Part shown: positions 44,476 to 54,512 of the stretch, piece by piece
Layout: each line of letters begins with the position of its first letter
How positions within the stretch are numbered: position 1 is the stretch's first letter
From: Symbiodinium natans
Taxonomy: Eukaryota > Sar > Dinophyceae > Suessiales > Symbiodiniaceae
NCBI GenBank assembly: GCA_905221605.1
Contig: CAJNDS010002712.1
Location: forward strand, 948,001-1,012,000
Direction: 5' to 3'
Length of the DNA: 64,000 bases
The notes under the pieces: model-generated
Told to the model about the DNA's origin: nothing
The model's database searches: none
The model's input: only the letters and a program-made list of their open reading frames with translations
Translations under genes and position numbers: made by a program

Positions 44476-46027
44476 ACACTTGGTCTTGTGCAATACAGTC
44501 CCCCTTGCCCTTGTGAAGTGTGCTGCAGGCCTGCTTCCACATCAACTATGTAAACCCTGGTAAGAGTGGATGCTGGACATGCCTAGTCTACACTTCTGTA
44601 AAGCAAAGTGCAACGAAGACCGCCAAGTTGTCATTGATTTTTTTTCATGAATAATGATCTGGTATCGTATGATGTATCTCGTTGTTGGTTGGGTTCTCTT
44701 TTTTGTCGTGCGTCTTCTTAAGTCTCTGTCTGTTCCAATTGTCAGGAACAAAGGTACCTAAAGAAATAGTAGCGAAAGACCCAATTACATGAATAAATGA
44801 GTAGTTAAGGACGAGTCAAGAAGGAAACGAGCAACCACGAATCATCTGACAAGCACATTCAAACCCATCATTGTGCAAGCATTGTGCTTGCAAATAGGTT
44901 TGGCTGCGCCTCCTCCCCAGCCTTCCGCCCCCTTCCCCTCACATGTTTTTGCGGCATCACGACGACGATTATACAGTATTGCTGGTACCACTATGATTTC
45001 TACTGGCTATTGTTATGGCTTTTTCTATGACTATTGCCATCACGTGTGCTGATATCATTGCTAATACCTGCAATTACTCATTACGAATTTCCGAGTATGA
45101 TTGTTTCTACGACGATTACGATCACCATTGCTCCGCCAACTTGTTCTTCTGCAATAGAGACACTATCACAACATTTGCTTTCATTTCTTCGATGCCTTTC
45201 ATGACTTGATGGCATTCAGTACCACTCTTACCAGCATTGCCACGGTTACTGTTGCTGTTGTCAATCTTAGTCCCTATCTCGCCCCTTTGTGTACACATGA
45301 GGTTTATGAGCCAAAATGCAGACCCAGAAAAGGGCTAAACACAAACAGGCAAGTAAAGAAATGGGCACAAACAAACCAAAATGAAAGGGCATGCATGATC
45401 CGAGACCCCGAAGAACAAAGCCAAAGAGGCTCGCTCCAAGTGTTTGCTAGTACAACAAAAGAAAGAGCAAGAACACAGTAAAAAAAAAAAGCTTCGCTGG
45501 TTACTTGTATGATTCAGGCTTTTCGTAGTTTGAAGGCAGCTCCGGAATGACTCCTTCAGATCGCAAAGCTCACAACCCCGCAAAGTCCCCCCCGCCCCCC
45601 CCCCCCCCCCCCAGGGTGTAGCATCGCATTCAGACAGAGACATGAGGAACTCATGCGTAGCAAAGCTCACGTTGGTTCGCGGGGCATGCGTGATATTGGT
45701 TTCTTCATACCGTAAGTTCTTGTGTTCATCCGTATGCAGCGTTGTCTCCGCAAAGTTGCAGCCAATTTGTCCTCGGCTAGTGGCCAAGGGAGGCAGAACC
45801 CAGTCTGAGGCCTGGCCGGAACTGCGCTACTTGGGTGCTACCTGCCAGCGCCGCTTTTCGGGAATACCAGTTATTCAAGTCACTCTGAATATGAGTTTCA
45901 GGGTTGGGTCACTGGGCATCGGGATTCGTACATACTCAACGGCACTTAGAACGGCCGTCTCAATCCCCAGTCATGCGAGCACGGCTTTGTTCAACTGTCT
46001 CATTTGTCCCGATTGTGCGGGCGAGGA

Positions 46028-46088
46028 TATAAGAGAGAGAGAGAGAGGGAGAGAGAGAGAGAGAGCTAGAGAGCGAGACCTAGAGAGC

Positions 46089-46124
<36 letters not shown>

Positions 46125-46215
46125 AGAGCGAGAGAGAGAGGGGGGAGAGCGAGAGAGAGAGAGAGAGAGTAGTGCGCGAGAGCACGAGCGAGAGCGAGAG
46201 ATAGAGAGCACAAGA
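46028..46215. repeat. (GA)n compound microsatellite
   Basis: GAGAGAG with interspersed GAGCTAGAGA and GGGGAGAGCG. Ser/Leu/Arg-rich ORFs across it are artefacts. Confidence 0.9.
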
Positions 46216-46520
46216 GACAAAGAGGAGAGCTTTCTTTCCCTTTGCCCCACAACAGAAAGAACGAAAGAACGAGAGAGCGAGAGAGTGTGCATGTCTGTTT
46301 GTGCGTGTGTGTGCATGTCTGTTTGTTTCGTGTTCCAGTTAACATGGAGCAATGTGAGGGCCATCGCCAAATGAATTTAACTGTCACCCAGAGAGCATCA
46401 GAAAAAAATGCCGGAGCTCGGTACAAAAATCTTGCTTATCCATACTTATGCATTTACCTACGAGCTACCTTACGCCCTACCTACCAACCTACCTGCCCCT
46501 CCCCCTGCATGCATACGGAA

Positions 46521-47102
46521 GGTCACTGTGGCTATCACAGACCATGCGACACAACTGTCCAGAAGGCCCGGAACGACAAAACAAACCATCAAGGACCAGA
46601 TCTTGCCGTGCTTTCTCGTGGACGAAGTCGCCCTACCTGCTGCTGTTGCAAAGCTCCGCGAGGAACGGGCAAGCTTCTCACAGCCCCAGTGCTGCGGCAG
46701 CGTTGCAACTCCCAGTCAAGCCTTTGAACTTACATTGTGTACATTTTGAGAAGGCTGCTCTGCATGCATACCTTTCAATACCCGTGTCCAGTTCTGACGG
46801 CAAGCGTTGATGATTGCGTGGACCATCTTCCTCGGACCACCCAAAAACCCTAAACCCTCTCCCTCAATCCAGCCCCCAAGCGTGTTTCGGCTTTTGTGTG
46901 TTATTCCTGCCTGTAGTCTTCCTGGCAGGCTGTGGCCATCATCCGTGAGCCCTGGCCGACGAAGCCGACGCCCTCTCTGGGCGAGGTGCTGGAAGTGCAG
47001 GAGGAAAACCTGGAGTCCGGGTTTGCCACCATACGACCCAGCCTGACAGACAGCCATCTCTGTGCCTCCAAGATTTTTGAATCAGCGGGCCCATGGCTTT
47101 GA
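46521..47102 (+). CDS. Two exon-like segments, unrecognised
   Basis: About 46521-46749 reads TTKQTIKDQILPCFLVDEVA and LPAAVAKLREERASFSQP. 46929-47102 follows a good acceptor (CCTGGCAG|GC) and reads AVAIIREPWPTKPTPSLGEV, then LEVQEENLESGFATIRPSLT, ending at TGA 47100-47102. Both are on the plus strand in codon-like sequence. A short CCCTAAACC word lies between. No family is recognised; the second could be a terminal exon. Confidence 0.4.
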
Positions 47103-47389
47103 GATCACAATGTCAAGATAGATTCCTCCTGTGTCGGACCGTGACCATGAGGCAAAGACCACTGTATGCGGCGGCAATGTTCCTATACTCCAAAATTTAC
47201 GAAAATGTGTTGGAGCGTAGGAGATTGTAGGGCCAGCTGCCCAGTGTCGGAGAGCGCAGCACCGCAAGTACCGGCAGGAGTCCTCCTCTCACACTGCTGA
47301 AGCAAGGCTGCCAGCTCGGAACGACGAGGACCACCGCGGTTGCCTTGAGCTTAAACCCAATCGACATGTCATGAAACCATCGGGGGATA

Positions 47390-47808
<419 letters not shown>

Positions 47809-48056
47809 CTACATACTACCTTTGCCCGTACCTGTGTCAGCCCGATCGCGTCTGCAAAAGTCCGATGTCAGCGCGCAACTACCTACACTTGTCAAGTCAG
47901 GACCCTGTAGACATCTTTGCTGACAGCTTATGACGCTAAACATCGACTGTGGTCTGCAATGCGTTCCTGACACCAGTGTTCACAAGATTTGAAAAGGGTT
48001 CAGGATTTGCTCCAAGCCCATTGTACAGGCACACTTGAAAGGGTTCACACCTGCAG

Positions 48057-48973
48057 AAAACAGGCCTCGCAACGAACAATTCCTGCATTCGTACACCCAG
48101 GAGCTCTTGCAAGCCACACGCTGGCGGCGAGGCGATCGCCAGACGGGCGGCTTGGATCCCTCAGACGCTCAAGGGGTTCAGCTTGGAACCCTATGGTTGT
48201 ACCCTTGGGTTTGCAGGCCCAGGCTCTTCTCAAGTGCCCCTTCGTCATATAGACACCCTACATGGAGCTGACTAGTATCCGAAAGGGTGGGCCTCAGTAC
48301 GAGTTAAGACCGCTTGAACAAACTCTTGCATTTACAGGTTGTTGTCAGTCTTGAGTAAGAGGCATTGACTCGTGGGGATGGGTTACTGCCTGTTTCGGCG
48401 CGCAGAGTTACGATTCCGGGCAAGATTTTATAAGAGTACATATACATGTATGTTGTGCTTATATGCGGAAAACACATCTGTGCATTTCCATGTAGGCATA
48501 CATACTTGCAGATTGCTTACGGTCTCACCTCTACTCCGAACCCACGGATTCCATGATCATCTCCCAGTTCAAAACCATGTCCGAGGCAGTGACGCAGCCT
48601 CGAGACCACCCGGAGCAGAGGCTTGGGTTTATCGGGTTTCTTCCAAAGAGTTCGCACTTGACACTCAGGATTATAGGATTGTAGGGTTACGTAAGGGATT
48701 AGTGGTTGTGTGGGCCTGAATTTCCTCGCAGCTGCGCAGTCCTGGTTGCAAAAGGGCTTAAGGTTTAGGTCTCAGGGTTTTGGGTTTTGGGTTTGGGCCT
48801 GCCTGAACACACAGCGCACACTCCTCCGCCGCCAGGACAAGCCGGACACCCCGGCCACACTGCCCTATGGTGGGGATCTGCAGGCGGCCATGCGCGCTCA
48901 GGAGAGGATGCCTCCACAGTTTAGGATTCAGGGTTCCAGGGCTCGGAGCCTGCCTCGGAGCCTAATTCAGTAG
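48057..48973 (+). CDS. Two exon-like segments, unrecognised
   Basis: About 48057-48240 follows CACCTGCAG and reads RPRNEQFLHSYTQELLQATR, then WRRGDRQTGGLDPSDAQ. 48836 onward follows CCGCCAG and reads DKPDTPATLPYGGDLQAAMR, then AQERMPP, with the frame open to 48973. A TTAGGG-like stretch lies between. They may be exons of one plus-strand gene with the segments at 46.5-47.1 and 49.56 kb, but no family confirms it. Confidence 0.35.
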
Positions 48974-49479
48974 CAACTTTTGCTACAGTTCATTGCTACT
49001 AGAATCACAGAAAACATTGTGTAATCCCCTGATCCCCCTGTCGCTGATTTTTAAGTTTGCTTCGCAGGCCCATGAAGCCACGCTGGGGAGTTGTGAGACC
49101 AATTGGAGGTTTTTGTTTAGGATGTGCGGCTGAGGACTTCAAGTATTGAGTTGTGAAGTTGGAACGTGACCGCTGCCCTTTTCTTTGCCATCAGGGTCGC
49201 TCGCAGGTATTTATTGGGACTCTCTGCATGGTTTCGCATGAGAAGGTTGCAAAGTTGTATACCGAAAGTTTCTCACCGTCGGACAGTTTGTTGGATGTTG
49301 GGCTCAGGTACTCGGGTCGTCTGAAATCAAGCTGCTCTTAACATTCAGACAAAGCTCCTCAGCAAGAGCCATTCTGAGTCCTAGCAAAAGTAGCCATCAC
49401 AATGTTGCATATCCCTGCGTGTGCTGGCCTCCCGGGGCTCTTCAACCCCGTAAACGCATGCGTCACGGGTGAGAAGAAA

Positions 49480-49556
49480 AACACCTAAACCCCAAAGCCC
49501 AAGCCCCAAACCCCAAGCCCCACCCCCCAAAACCCTAAGCCCTAAACCCTAAACCC
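49480..49556. repeat. CCCTAAA-type telomere-like tract
   Basis: Imperfect CCCCAAAGC and CCCTAAAC units. It ends exactly where the next exon-like frame begins. Confidence 0.8.
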
Positions 49557-49655
49557 GAAGCTGCCTTGGAGGACCGAGCTGCCATCAAGCTTCTGATGAC
49601 CCTCCGGGATCAGGCTCAGATCCAGGCTTGGTGGACACCAGCACGGGACCTGTAA
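49557..49655 (+). CDS. Possible terminal exon, unrecognised
   Basis: The frame reads EAALEDRAAIKLLMTLRDQA, then QIQAWWTPARDL and TAA. Helical, charged and codon-like. It starts directly after a CCCTAAA tract, whose CCGAAG could serve as acceptor. Confidence 0.35.
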   Translation, partial: EAALEDRAAIKLLMTLRDQAQIQAWWTPARDL

Positions 49656-50940
49656 CTTGTGGGGCGTAGGGCTTTGGGATGTTTAGGGTTGTCGTTGGGG
49701 TCATCTGGTGCCAGGGTTTTCGCCGAAGTAGCCACAATGCCCTAACTTTTCAGAATGTCTTCAGGATGGGCATGCTTAGAAGGATGTGATGCAACAAGCA
49801 CTGCCATTTCACATGTGCCCTTCATCCTGCTTGCATGTTACCCAGATGCTGTGATCAGGCTCCCACGGGTACCGCTAGACGAACCCGGTGGGGAACAGGC
49901 CTCAGATGGCAACAGGCTCTCGGTTGTTGGACGGCTTCCGGGTTAGGAGCTTGGGGGTAGCTGTTGCTTCTTGTTGCCTCTCAGCTGCTATTCAGTACCT
50001 GCTTGGCTTTTAATCTCTCTGCCCCCTCTGCTTGCAGCATACAGCCCTGAACCTAAACCCTAAACCCTGAACCTAAACCCTAAACCCCAAACCCTAAATG
50101 TGGCTCAGAGATTGGAAGGTTAGGGGAGGCAAGGTCAGCCGAGCTGGTAGAGTCTGGTCGGGGTCAGAACCTTTGACAGGCAACCTCCCCCTTCTCAGTA
50201 GTAATAAACATAATGGTAATAGTAATAATAATAAGAAGAAAGAGTAATAGTAATAACAATAAGCTTTTGCCGGCATGTGCTGAGGACAGAAGAAGGAAGA
50301 CAAGGAGGAGACAAGGCCCGAGACCGCTTTCTGGGAGAAAGAGGAGTCTTCTTTAGTTGGGAATCAGGGATCTCGATAGAGTTCCTACTATGGTTTGTTT
50401 ATGTCATTCCCAAGAGCCAGCAGCTGGTTGACCCGAGTGTTTGGAGCCTTTCAACATGCTCCCGGCAGGCCACCGGGCGGAAACCTCATCCACAAGGCTG
50501 GGGACTTGCTACTTGGCTGCTCTTGGCAGCCGTCCGCACGAGGAGACGTTTGCGTGACTGCTCTTGACGGTGACATGGCCACAAGTGAACTCGGAATTGT
50601 CTGTATTAATGTGTCTATATGTATCTTTATTCAGTTATGTCTATTTATGCAAAGGTTACCTGTCTTTATACCCATTTGTAAGGACAGTGCGATGCTGCAA
50701 TAAGACTGAGTCTGTTAAACAAGGCTTCAGGCAAACGAGGACTTCATCGTGCACCAATGCAACTGCCTCTTCGATGGATTGGGTACTGTACAAGTGTCCC
50801 TTGGGCATATGTGTAGTTCTCCAAATTAGGATCCCGTTGTGAGCACCTTATACACACACAGATTTTTCCACGCAGATATATATATATATATGGTGCAGCG
50901 TCGCTGCCCCCCCCACCCCCCCACCCATGGTCCCCCCCCC

Positions 50941-50973
<33 letters not shown>

Positions 50974-50980
50974 ATTCTTT
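49656..50980. other. Intergenic region with low-complexity tracts
   Basis: A CCCTAAA tract (about 50048-50097), an AATAATAAGAA low-complexity stretch (about 50200-50265), (AT)n at 50877-50890 and long C-runs (50930-50971, the last 29 C). No gene is recognised. Confidence 0.55.
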
Positions 50981-51253
50981 CCCCGCCCCGCCCCTCTGTG
51001 GTTTGGGCCCCCCCTGTGGGGTGATGTGGTTGGGGTTTGGGTTTAGGGTTTAGGGTTTAGGGTTTAGGGTTTAGGGTTTAGGGTTTAGGGTTTAGGGTTT
51101 AGGGTTTAGGGTTTAGGGTTTAGGGTTTAGGGTTTAGGGTTTAGGGTTTAGGGTCCGCGCCCCGCCCCCCTGTGGTTTGGGCCCCCCTGTGGGGTGGTGT
51201 GGTTGGGGTTTGGGTTGAGGGTTTAGGGTTTGGGGTTTAGGGTTTAGGGTTTA
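50981..51253. repeat. Interstitial telomeric array, duplicated unit
   Basis: Positions 51042-51153 are 16 perfect TTTAGGG units. The ~60 bp before it (CCCCGCCCC...CTGTGGTTTGGGCCCCCC..TGTGGGGTG.TGTGGTTGGGG) recurs right after it at 51155-51215, followed by a second, shorter and imperfect TTTAGGG tract (about 51216-51253). The G-rich strand points rightward, towards the viral island, which begins immediately after. Confidence 0.95.
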
Positions 51254-51257
51254 CAGC

Positions 51258-51652
51258 AGGAGGTGTATATATTGACGGGACTTTTGCTTATTCGTCCGAT
51301 TTTACATTAAAAGAAAATATTACAGAAATTGATAGTAAAAAATGTTATGAAATAGTTAAATATGTAAAACAAAAAATTTAATTTTACACATTTGAACGAA
51401 GAGAAAAATAAAGTTAATCATATTGGGTATATAGCGCAGGATGTTGAGAGTGCAATACCACGAGAATGGGAGGGGATTATAACAACAGATAATAAAGGAC
51501 ATAAACGCCTTGATTATTGTAAAACAGCAGTAATAACACACGGAGCATTACAGCATGTGACTAAAGAAGTTGAAGATTTAAAGAAGGAGGTTGAAAAAAT
51601 GAAGGGCGAAACCTCGCCAAAGGCAAAGGCAAAACCAAAAGCAAAAACATAA
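51258..51652 (+). pseudogene. Peptidase S74 (endosialidase-type) chaperone domain, truncated and frameshifted
   Basis: S74 domains are self-cleaving intramolecular chaperones at the C-terminus of phage and viral fibre or spike proteins. The frame at 51258 reads GVYIDGTFAYSSDFTLKENI; 'SDxxLKENI' is the domain's N-terminal hallmark, and its Ser is the usual cleavage nucleophile. It stops at TAA 51379-51381. The domain continues one frame over with HIGYIAQDVESAIP, the second hallmark, then a lysine-rich coiled coil (LKKEVEKMK) to the stop before 51653. The shift falls in an A-run at about 51370-51378. The 5' part, where the fibre body would be, is cut off by the telomeric array. It could be a true pseudogene, or the shift could be a homopolymer sequencing error. 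Confidence 0.75.
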
Positions 51653-51671
51653 ATAAATAAGATCTAAATAC

Positions 51672-51887
51672 ATGTATATGGGATCTAAATCATCTAAATC
51701 TACTAACAGTGCCAGTGAAAATATGAAACAAATAAAAGAACTAGATATTAATGAAAAAACTAAAACAGATATATTATTATTTAATACTTTAAAAGCTTGT
51801 ATTGAGAGAATAGAAAAATTAGAAGAAACAAAAAGCGATAAAATTATGTATAAGTTACCAGCCACAAATTTATGTTCGTATTCATAA
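51672..51887 (+). CDS. Small viral ORF, putative N-myristoylated coiled-coil protein
   Basis: 71 codons from ATG 51672. The in-frame second ATG (51678) gives MGSKSSKSTNSAS, which has Gly2 and a Ser at position 6, the pattern of N-myristoylation. The rest is a charged helix (INEKTKTDILLFNTLKACIE, then RIEKLEETKSDK). A membrane-anchored virion or assembly factor is possible, but this is inference. No homologue is recognised. It follows the S74 fragment on the same strand. Confidence 0.6.
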   Translation: MYMGSKSSKSTNSASENMKQIKELDINEKTKTDILLFNTLKACIERIEKLEETKSDKIMYKLPATNLCSYS

Positions 51888-52026
51888 ATTTCATAATATT
51901 ATCATGAAATAGAATTATTAGTCATCGCCTTCATCAATACTAAATACATGTTGAAAATTAATATAAAACATTTTATTAATATCTTTACTATTCATATTTA
52001 TATAAAAGAATGAATAAGGAGCATAA
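51888..52026. other. AT-rich viral intergenic spacer
   Basis: Lies between convergent genes (the plus-strand small ORF and the minus-strand ATPase). No motif is recognised. Confidence 0.5.
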
Positions 52027-52691
52027 TTAACCGCTTTTTGGTACATTTCGTATAACTGTTTTTTTTTTATCAACTAAGGCGCTATTTTCGTCAATGAATG
52101 CTTGAACTTCTGCCATATTTTTTAAGCTAACAATATACATCGATGACGCATTTAACCTAATAATTGGTGCAGTAGATGAATACTTTTGTAATGATAGAAT
52201 ACAACTAATCGCTTGATGTCGTCCTCTTGTAAATAACCCGTGTAGCATATTAGAATATCTAATGAGTTTTTGATCGTCGCTGTGGTCGTCTATTACAATA
52301 CAAATACTGAATAACTGCTTTTGTTCATTTTTTCTTTTGATATTCAATAACTTTCTTTTGACGATCTAATATTTTTGTAGATCCGATGGATTAAATCCCT
52401 CGAAATACAAATCTTCTTTTGTGTCATCCACATTCATTACTTCCTTTTGATATTCTTAACTTCATAAAAAGCAGGGTCTGAATTGACACTAGGTGAGAAA
52501 ATATATAACCTCTCGAATGATCCACGACAAATAGTTAATAAAAGGTTTTGAATTAGAACTGTTTTGCCACCCGTAGAACTGGCAACAACTATTGAACGAC
52601 ACGGCAGAGACGGCACCATGCCATATTTACTTTGTTTATACTTGTATTCAGGAATATTTATTGGTTTTATTTCTGGAATATTAGACATCAT
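52027..52691 (-). pseudogene. A32-like FtsK/HerA genome-packaging ATPase, frameshifted
   Basis: Such ATPases pump viral DNA into the capsid. Reading the minus strand from ATG 52691, the N-terminal frame has the Walker A loop VVASSTGGKTVLIQNLL and then ERLYIFSPSVNSDPAFYEV, the family's 'iyifSP.i..D' element. It stops at about 52437. The middle continues in other frames (DDTKEDLYFEGFNPSDLQK, then ILDRQKKVIEYQKKK) until the frame that gives Walker B SICIVIDDHSDD (about 52303 downwards). There follow GLFTRGRHQAISCILSLQKY, with the conserved RH and the sensor Gln, and IRLNASS, to TAA at 52027. About 220 codons in all is the usual size. At least three shifts, each near an A/T run, interrupt it. Decay is the simplest reading; repeated homopolymer errors are an alternative. 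Confidence 0.85.
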
Positions 52692-52727
52692 TAATAATAC
52701 AGAGAAAAATTATATCGTTATTAATAT

Positions 52728-52847
52728 ATGGAGAAAAATTTAGATGAAATAATAAAAACACCAAGATATAGAATGTGTTGTCATAGTTTGTTAGAATTCT
52801 TGAAAGCAGTTTGTTATTATTGTAAAAATGTTAAAAAATCTAAATAG
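52728..52847 (+). CDS. Viral mini-ORF, 39 codons, Cys-containing
   Basis: ATG 52728 to TAG 52847, divergent from the ATPase. It reads MEKNLDEIIKTPRYRM, then CCHSLLEFLKAVCYYCKNV. The CYYC pair and CCH could bind zinc. No family is recognised. Confidence 0.45.
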   Translation: MEKNLDEIIKTPRYRMCCHSLLEFLKAVCYYCKNVKKSK

Positions 52848-52849
52848 TA

Positions 52850-53230
52850 TAAAAGGAAGATACAAAAGATGAAGGGATACATGTGAATAAAGATGGTATT
52901 AATTGTTTATTTTGTAGATGTAAGAGAAATACATATCATAAAGAAAGTATAACAACTGCTGAAAATAATAGAGCAGTTGTTAATGTTGTTGAGAATCGGA
53001 GTAGTATTATGTTTGGTAAAGGTAGGAATATATCGCCTGACGATGGAATATTTAAAACAGATGCCACACCACAAATGGGAGGCGTTGAACTATGTAGCAC
53101 AGGATGGAATGAAAACAGGAAAATAACACCTGAAGAATGCGAAGAACGACTTGATAAAATTGAAGAAGATGTTGAAAGGATTGATAAAGATGTTAACAAT
53201 TTAAAACAAAATTTAAATATTTTGGATTAA
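52850..53230 (+). CDS. Small viral protein with a Cys cluster and C-terminal coiled coil
   Basis: The frame opens after TAA at 52850-52852. The first start codon is GTG 52883 and there is no clear in-frame ATG near the start, so the 5' end is uncertain; it could be a continuation of the preceding mini-ORF after a frameshift. It begins NKDGINCLFCRCKRNTYHKE, with a C-x2-C-x-C cluster reminiscent of the short zinc-ribbon proteins found in many eukaryotic dsDNA viruses, but no second Cys pair is seen. The C-terminus (ERLDKIEEDVERIDKDVNNL) is a strong coiled coil. The function is unknown. Confidence 0.5.
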
Positions 53231-53475
53231 TATTTAAGAATTATTTTATATATAATAATGACAGTGTATAGTATAGTCTTTGTGAAACAGGAACAGGAAC
53301 AATTGCCCCTTGTCTGGAAAAAATCAGTGCCCATGCCCCATGCATTGATTAGATGAATGCAGGGAAAAAAGGGGGGGGGGGGGGTACGGCGATACATTCA
53401 ATAGCAGTTCAGAAGCAAGTGTGTAATTCGTTTGGAGATTGAGTTTATAATAATTATTATAAAATCAATCATTTA
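53231..53475. other. Viral intergenic spacer with a G-run
   Basis: Contains a less AT-rich stretch (about 53270-53350) and a run of 14 G (53373-53386), both unlike the rest of the island. No gene is seen. Confidence 0.5.
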
Positions 53476-53734
53476 TATGACAATATATGTTGACAAAATC
53501 ATCGTATCGTTTGATATAAGCAATACGGGAGAGTGTGAATGTGAAATGAGTGATATAAGATACTGTCCTAAGTGTAAGTTATACAAAGATATAAAAATGC
53601 TTAAAAGTTTAAATACAAATGTTGATTATAATAAATTGTGTCGCGAATGCCTCGCGAGGCAGCTGCCGATGCGTCGCAGATGCCTTAACATAATGAATGG
53701 AAACAAGACAAAATCTACTCTTTATAATGATTAA
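53476..53734 (+). CDS. Small viral zinc-ribbon protein
   Basis: The likely start is ATG 53476 (MTIYVDKIIVSFDIS), although the frame is open upstream to 53432. Two CxxC pairs (YCPKC and LCRECL), about 30 residues apart, fit a zinc ribbon. In viruses such small ribbons are often transcription-related, but no specific family is recognised. About 53638-53692 is markedly GC-rich (CGCGAATGCCTCGCGAGGCA) compared with the rest of the gene; it encodes an Arg-rich segment and may be a host-derived insertion. It ends at TAA. Confidence 0.6.
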
Positions 53735-53791
53735 AAAACGCATTTCAAAAAACTTTTTAAGAGTTTGTAATCTAAAGCTTTTTATATAGTT

Positions 53792-53929
53792 ATGAGTGAT
53801 GTAGATGATGATGTTAAAGTGAAGGCAACAAGATTTCAAAAGATTTTAGATAAGTTGGAACTGATTGAACAAGCAGTAAATCAGCTACATGAAGAGAAAC
53901 CTAAACAAGTTAAAAAAACTAATGGATAA
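53792..53929 (+). CDS. Viral mini-ORF, 45 codons, coiled coil
   Basis: It reads MSDVDDDVKVKATRFQKILD, then KLELIEQAVNQLHEEK. Heptad-like. Its stop overlaps the start of the next ORF (AATGGATAA), a tight viral-type arrangement. Confidence 0.55.
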   Translation: MSDVDDDVKVKATRFQKILDKLELIEQAVNQLHEEKPKQVKKTNG

Positions 53930-54062
53930 AGATAGTGATATTTATATGAATAAGAGAAATGTTTATGTTAATAAACTAGATAACAAGGAGATTAAGTTTC
54001 CAAAGAAAGAGACATTAGAACATTATGAGATTAAGTTTGACGACCAAGAGAGAGCGTATTAA
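53922..54062 (+). CDS. Viral mini-ORF, 46 codons
   Basis: It starts at the ATG overlapping the preceding stop by 8 nt and reads MDKDSDIYMNKRNVYVNK, then FPKKETLEHYEIKFDDQE. Charged, with no domain recognised. It ends at TAA 54060-54062. Confidence 0.5.
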   Translation: MDKDSDIYMNKRNVYVNKLDNKEIKFPKKETLEHYEIKFDDQERAY

Positions 54063-54123
54063 AGTAATTCTGTATTTACAAAAACCATTTAAAGAAATAT
54101 TATATATATATATATATTAGATC

Positions 54124-54414
54124 ATGATTTCCGACCATGATATTAACCCATCGAAAGATAAGAAAGACCCAGCAATGTTGAAGAAAATTAACGAATATTT
54201 AAACTTAACCAAAGATGAAGTTATGAACGCTTTAACCCAGGTACGATACATTGAGGACAGATGTACTGTTATGACTTATGTAAGAAATGGGAAAGTGATT
54301 GTTGAAATTGCAGATCAAAGAACATTAGACATTATGAGACGAGAGGAGGAGAGAGACAAAGAAAACAAAGAACCAAAAGGAATGGCAACACTTTATACTA
54401 TAATGAACGGATAA
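54124..54414 (+). CDS. Small viral protein, 96 codons, unrecognised
   Basis: An intact frame from ATG 54124, after an (AT)n run that could hold a promoter. It reads MISDHDINPSKDKKDPAML, then YLNLTKDEVMNALTQVRYIE, with a charged C-terminus and TAA. The middle (CTVMTYVRNGKVIVEIADQ) looks like a small beta structure. No homologue is recognised. It is the last gene of the island. Confidence 0.6.
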   Translation: MISDHDINPSKDKKDPAMLKKINEYLNLTKDEVMNALTQVRYIEDRCTVMTYVRNGKVIVEIADQRTLDIMRREEERDKENKEPKGMATLYTIMNG

Positions 54415-54512
54415 GCGTAAATAGCATTTCACTAATTAGTTTTAGTAAAATCCTGTGTTGTAGCAGTTCCAAGTTCAGGGTTATAATCTTTTGGGGATTT
54501 TTCTATTAGGGT

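Larger units (their letters stand above)
43772..46400. other. Intergenic region with repeats
   Basis: It holds a TTTAGGG-like tract (about 44388-44475), a degenerate GATTAC/TATTG-type low-complexity stretch (about 44970-45250), an A-run (45480-45490), a C-run (45587-45612) and a GA-rich microsatellite (listed separately). No gene is recognised. Confidence 0.55.
51254..54420. mobile_element. Endogenous viral element, AT-rich island
   Basis: Base composition and codon use change abruptly to A/T-rich at about 51254 and back at about 54420-54540. The island holds a truncated S74 chaperone domain, an A32-like packaging ATPase (minus strand) and at least seven small ORFs, with almost no intergenic space in its right half. 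A packaging ATPase plus an S74 fibre domain fits dsDNA viruses of the giant-virus, polinton-like or adintovirus class. No major capsid protein, polymerase, integrase or protease is present, so this is a fragment or a segment of a larger element. No terminal inverted repeats enclosing the island were recognised. Confidence 0.8.
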
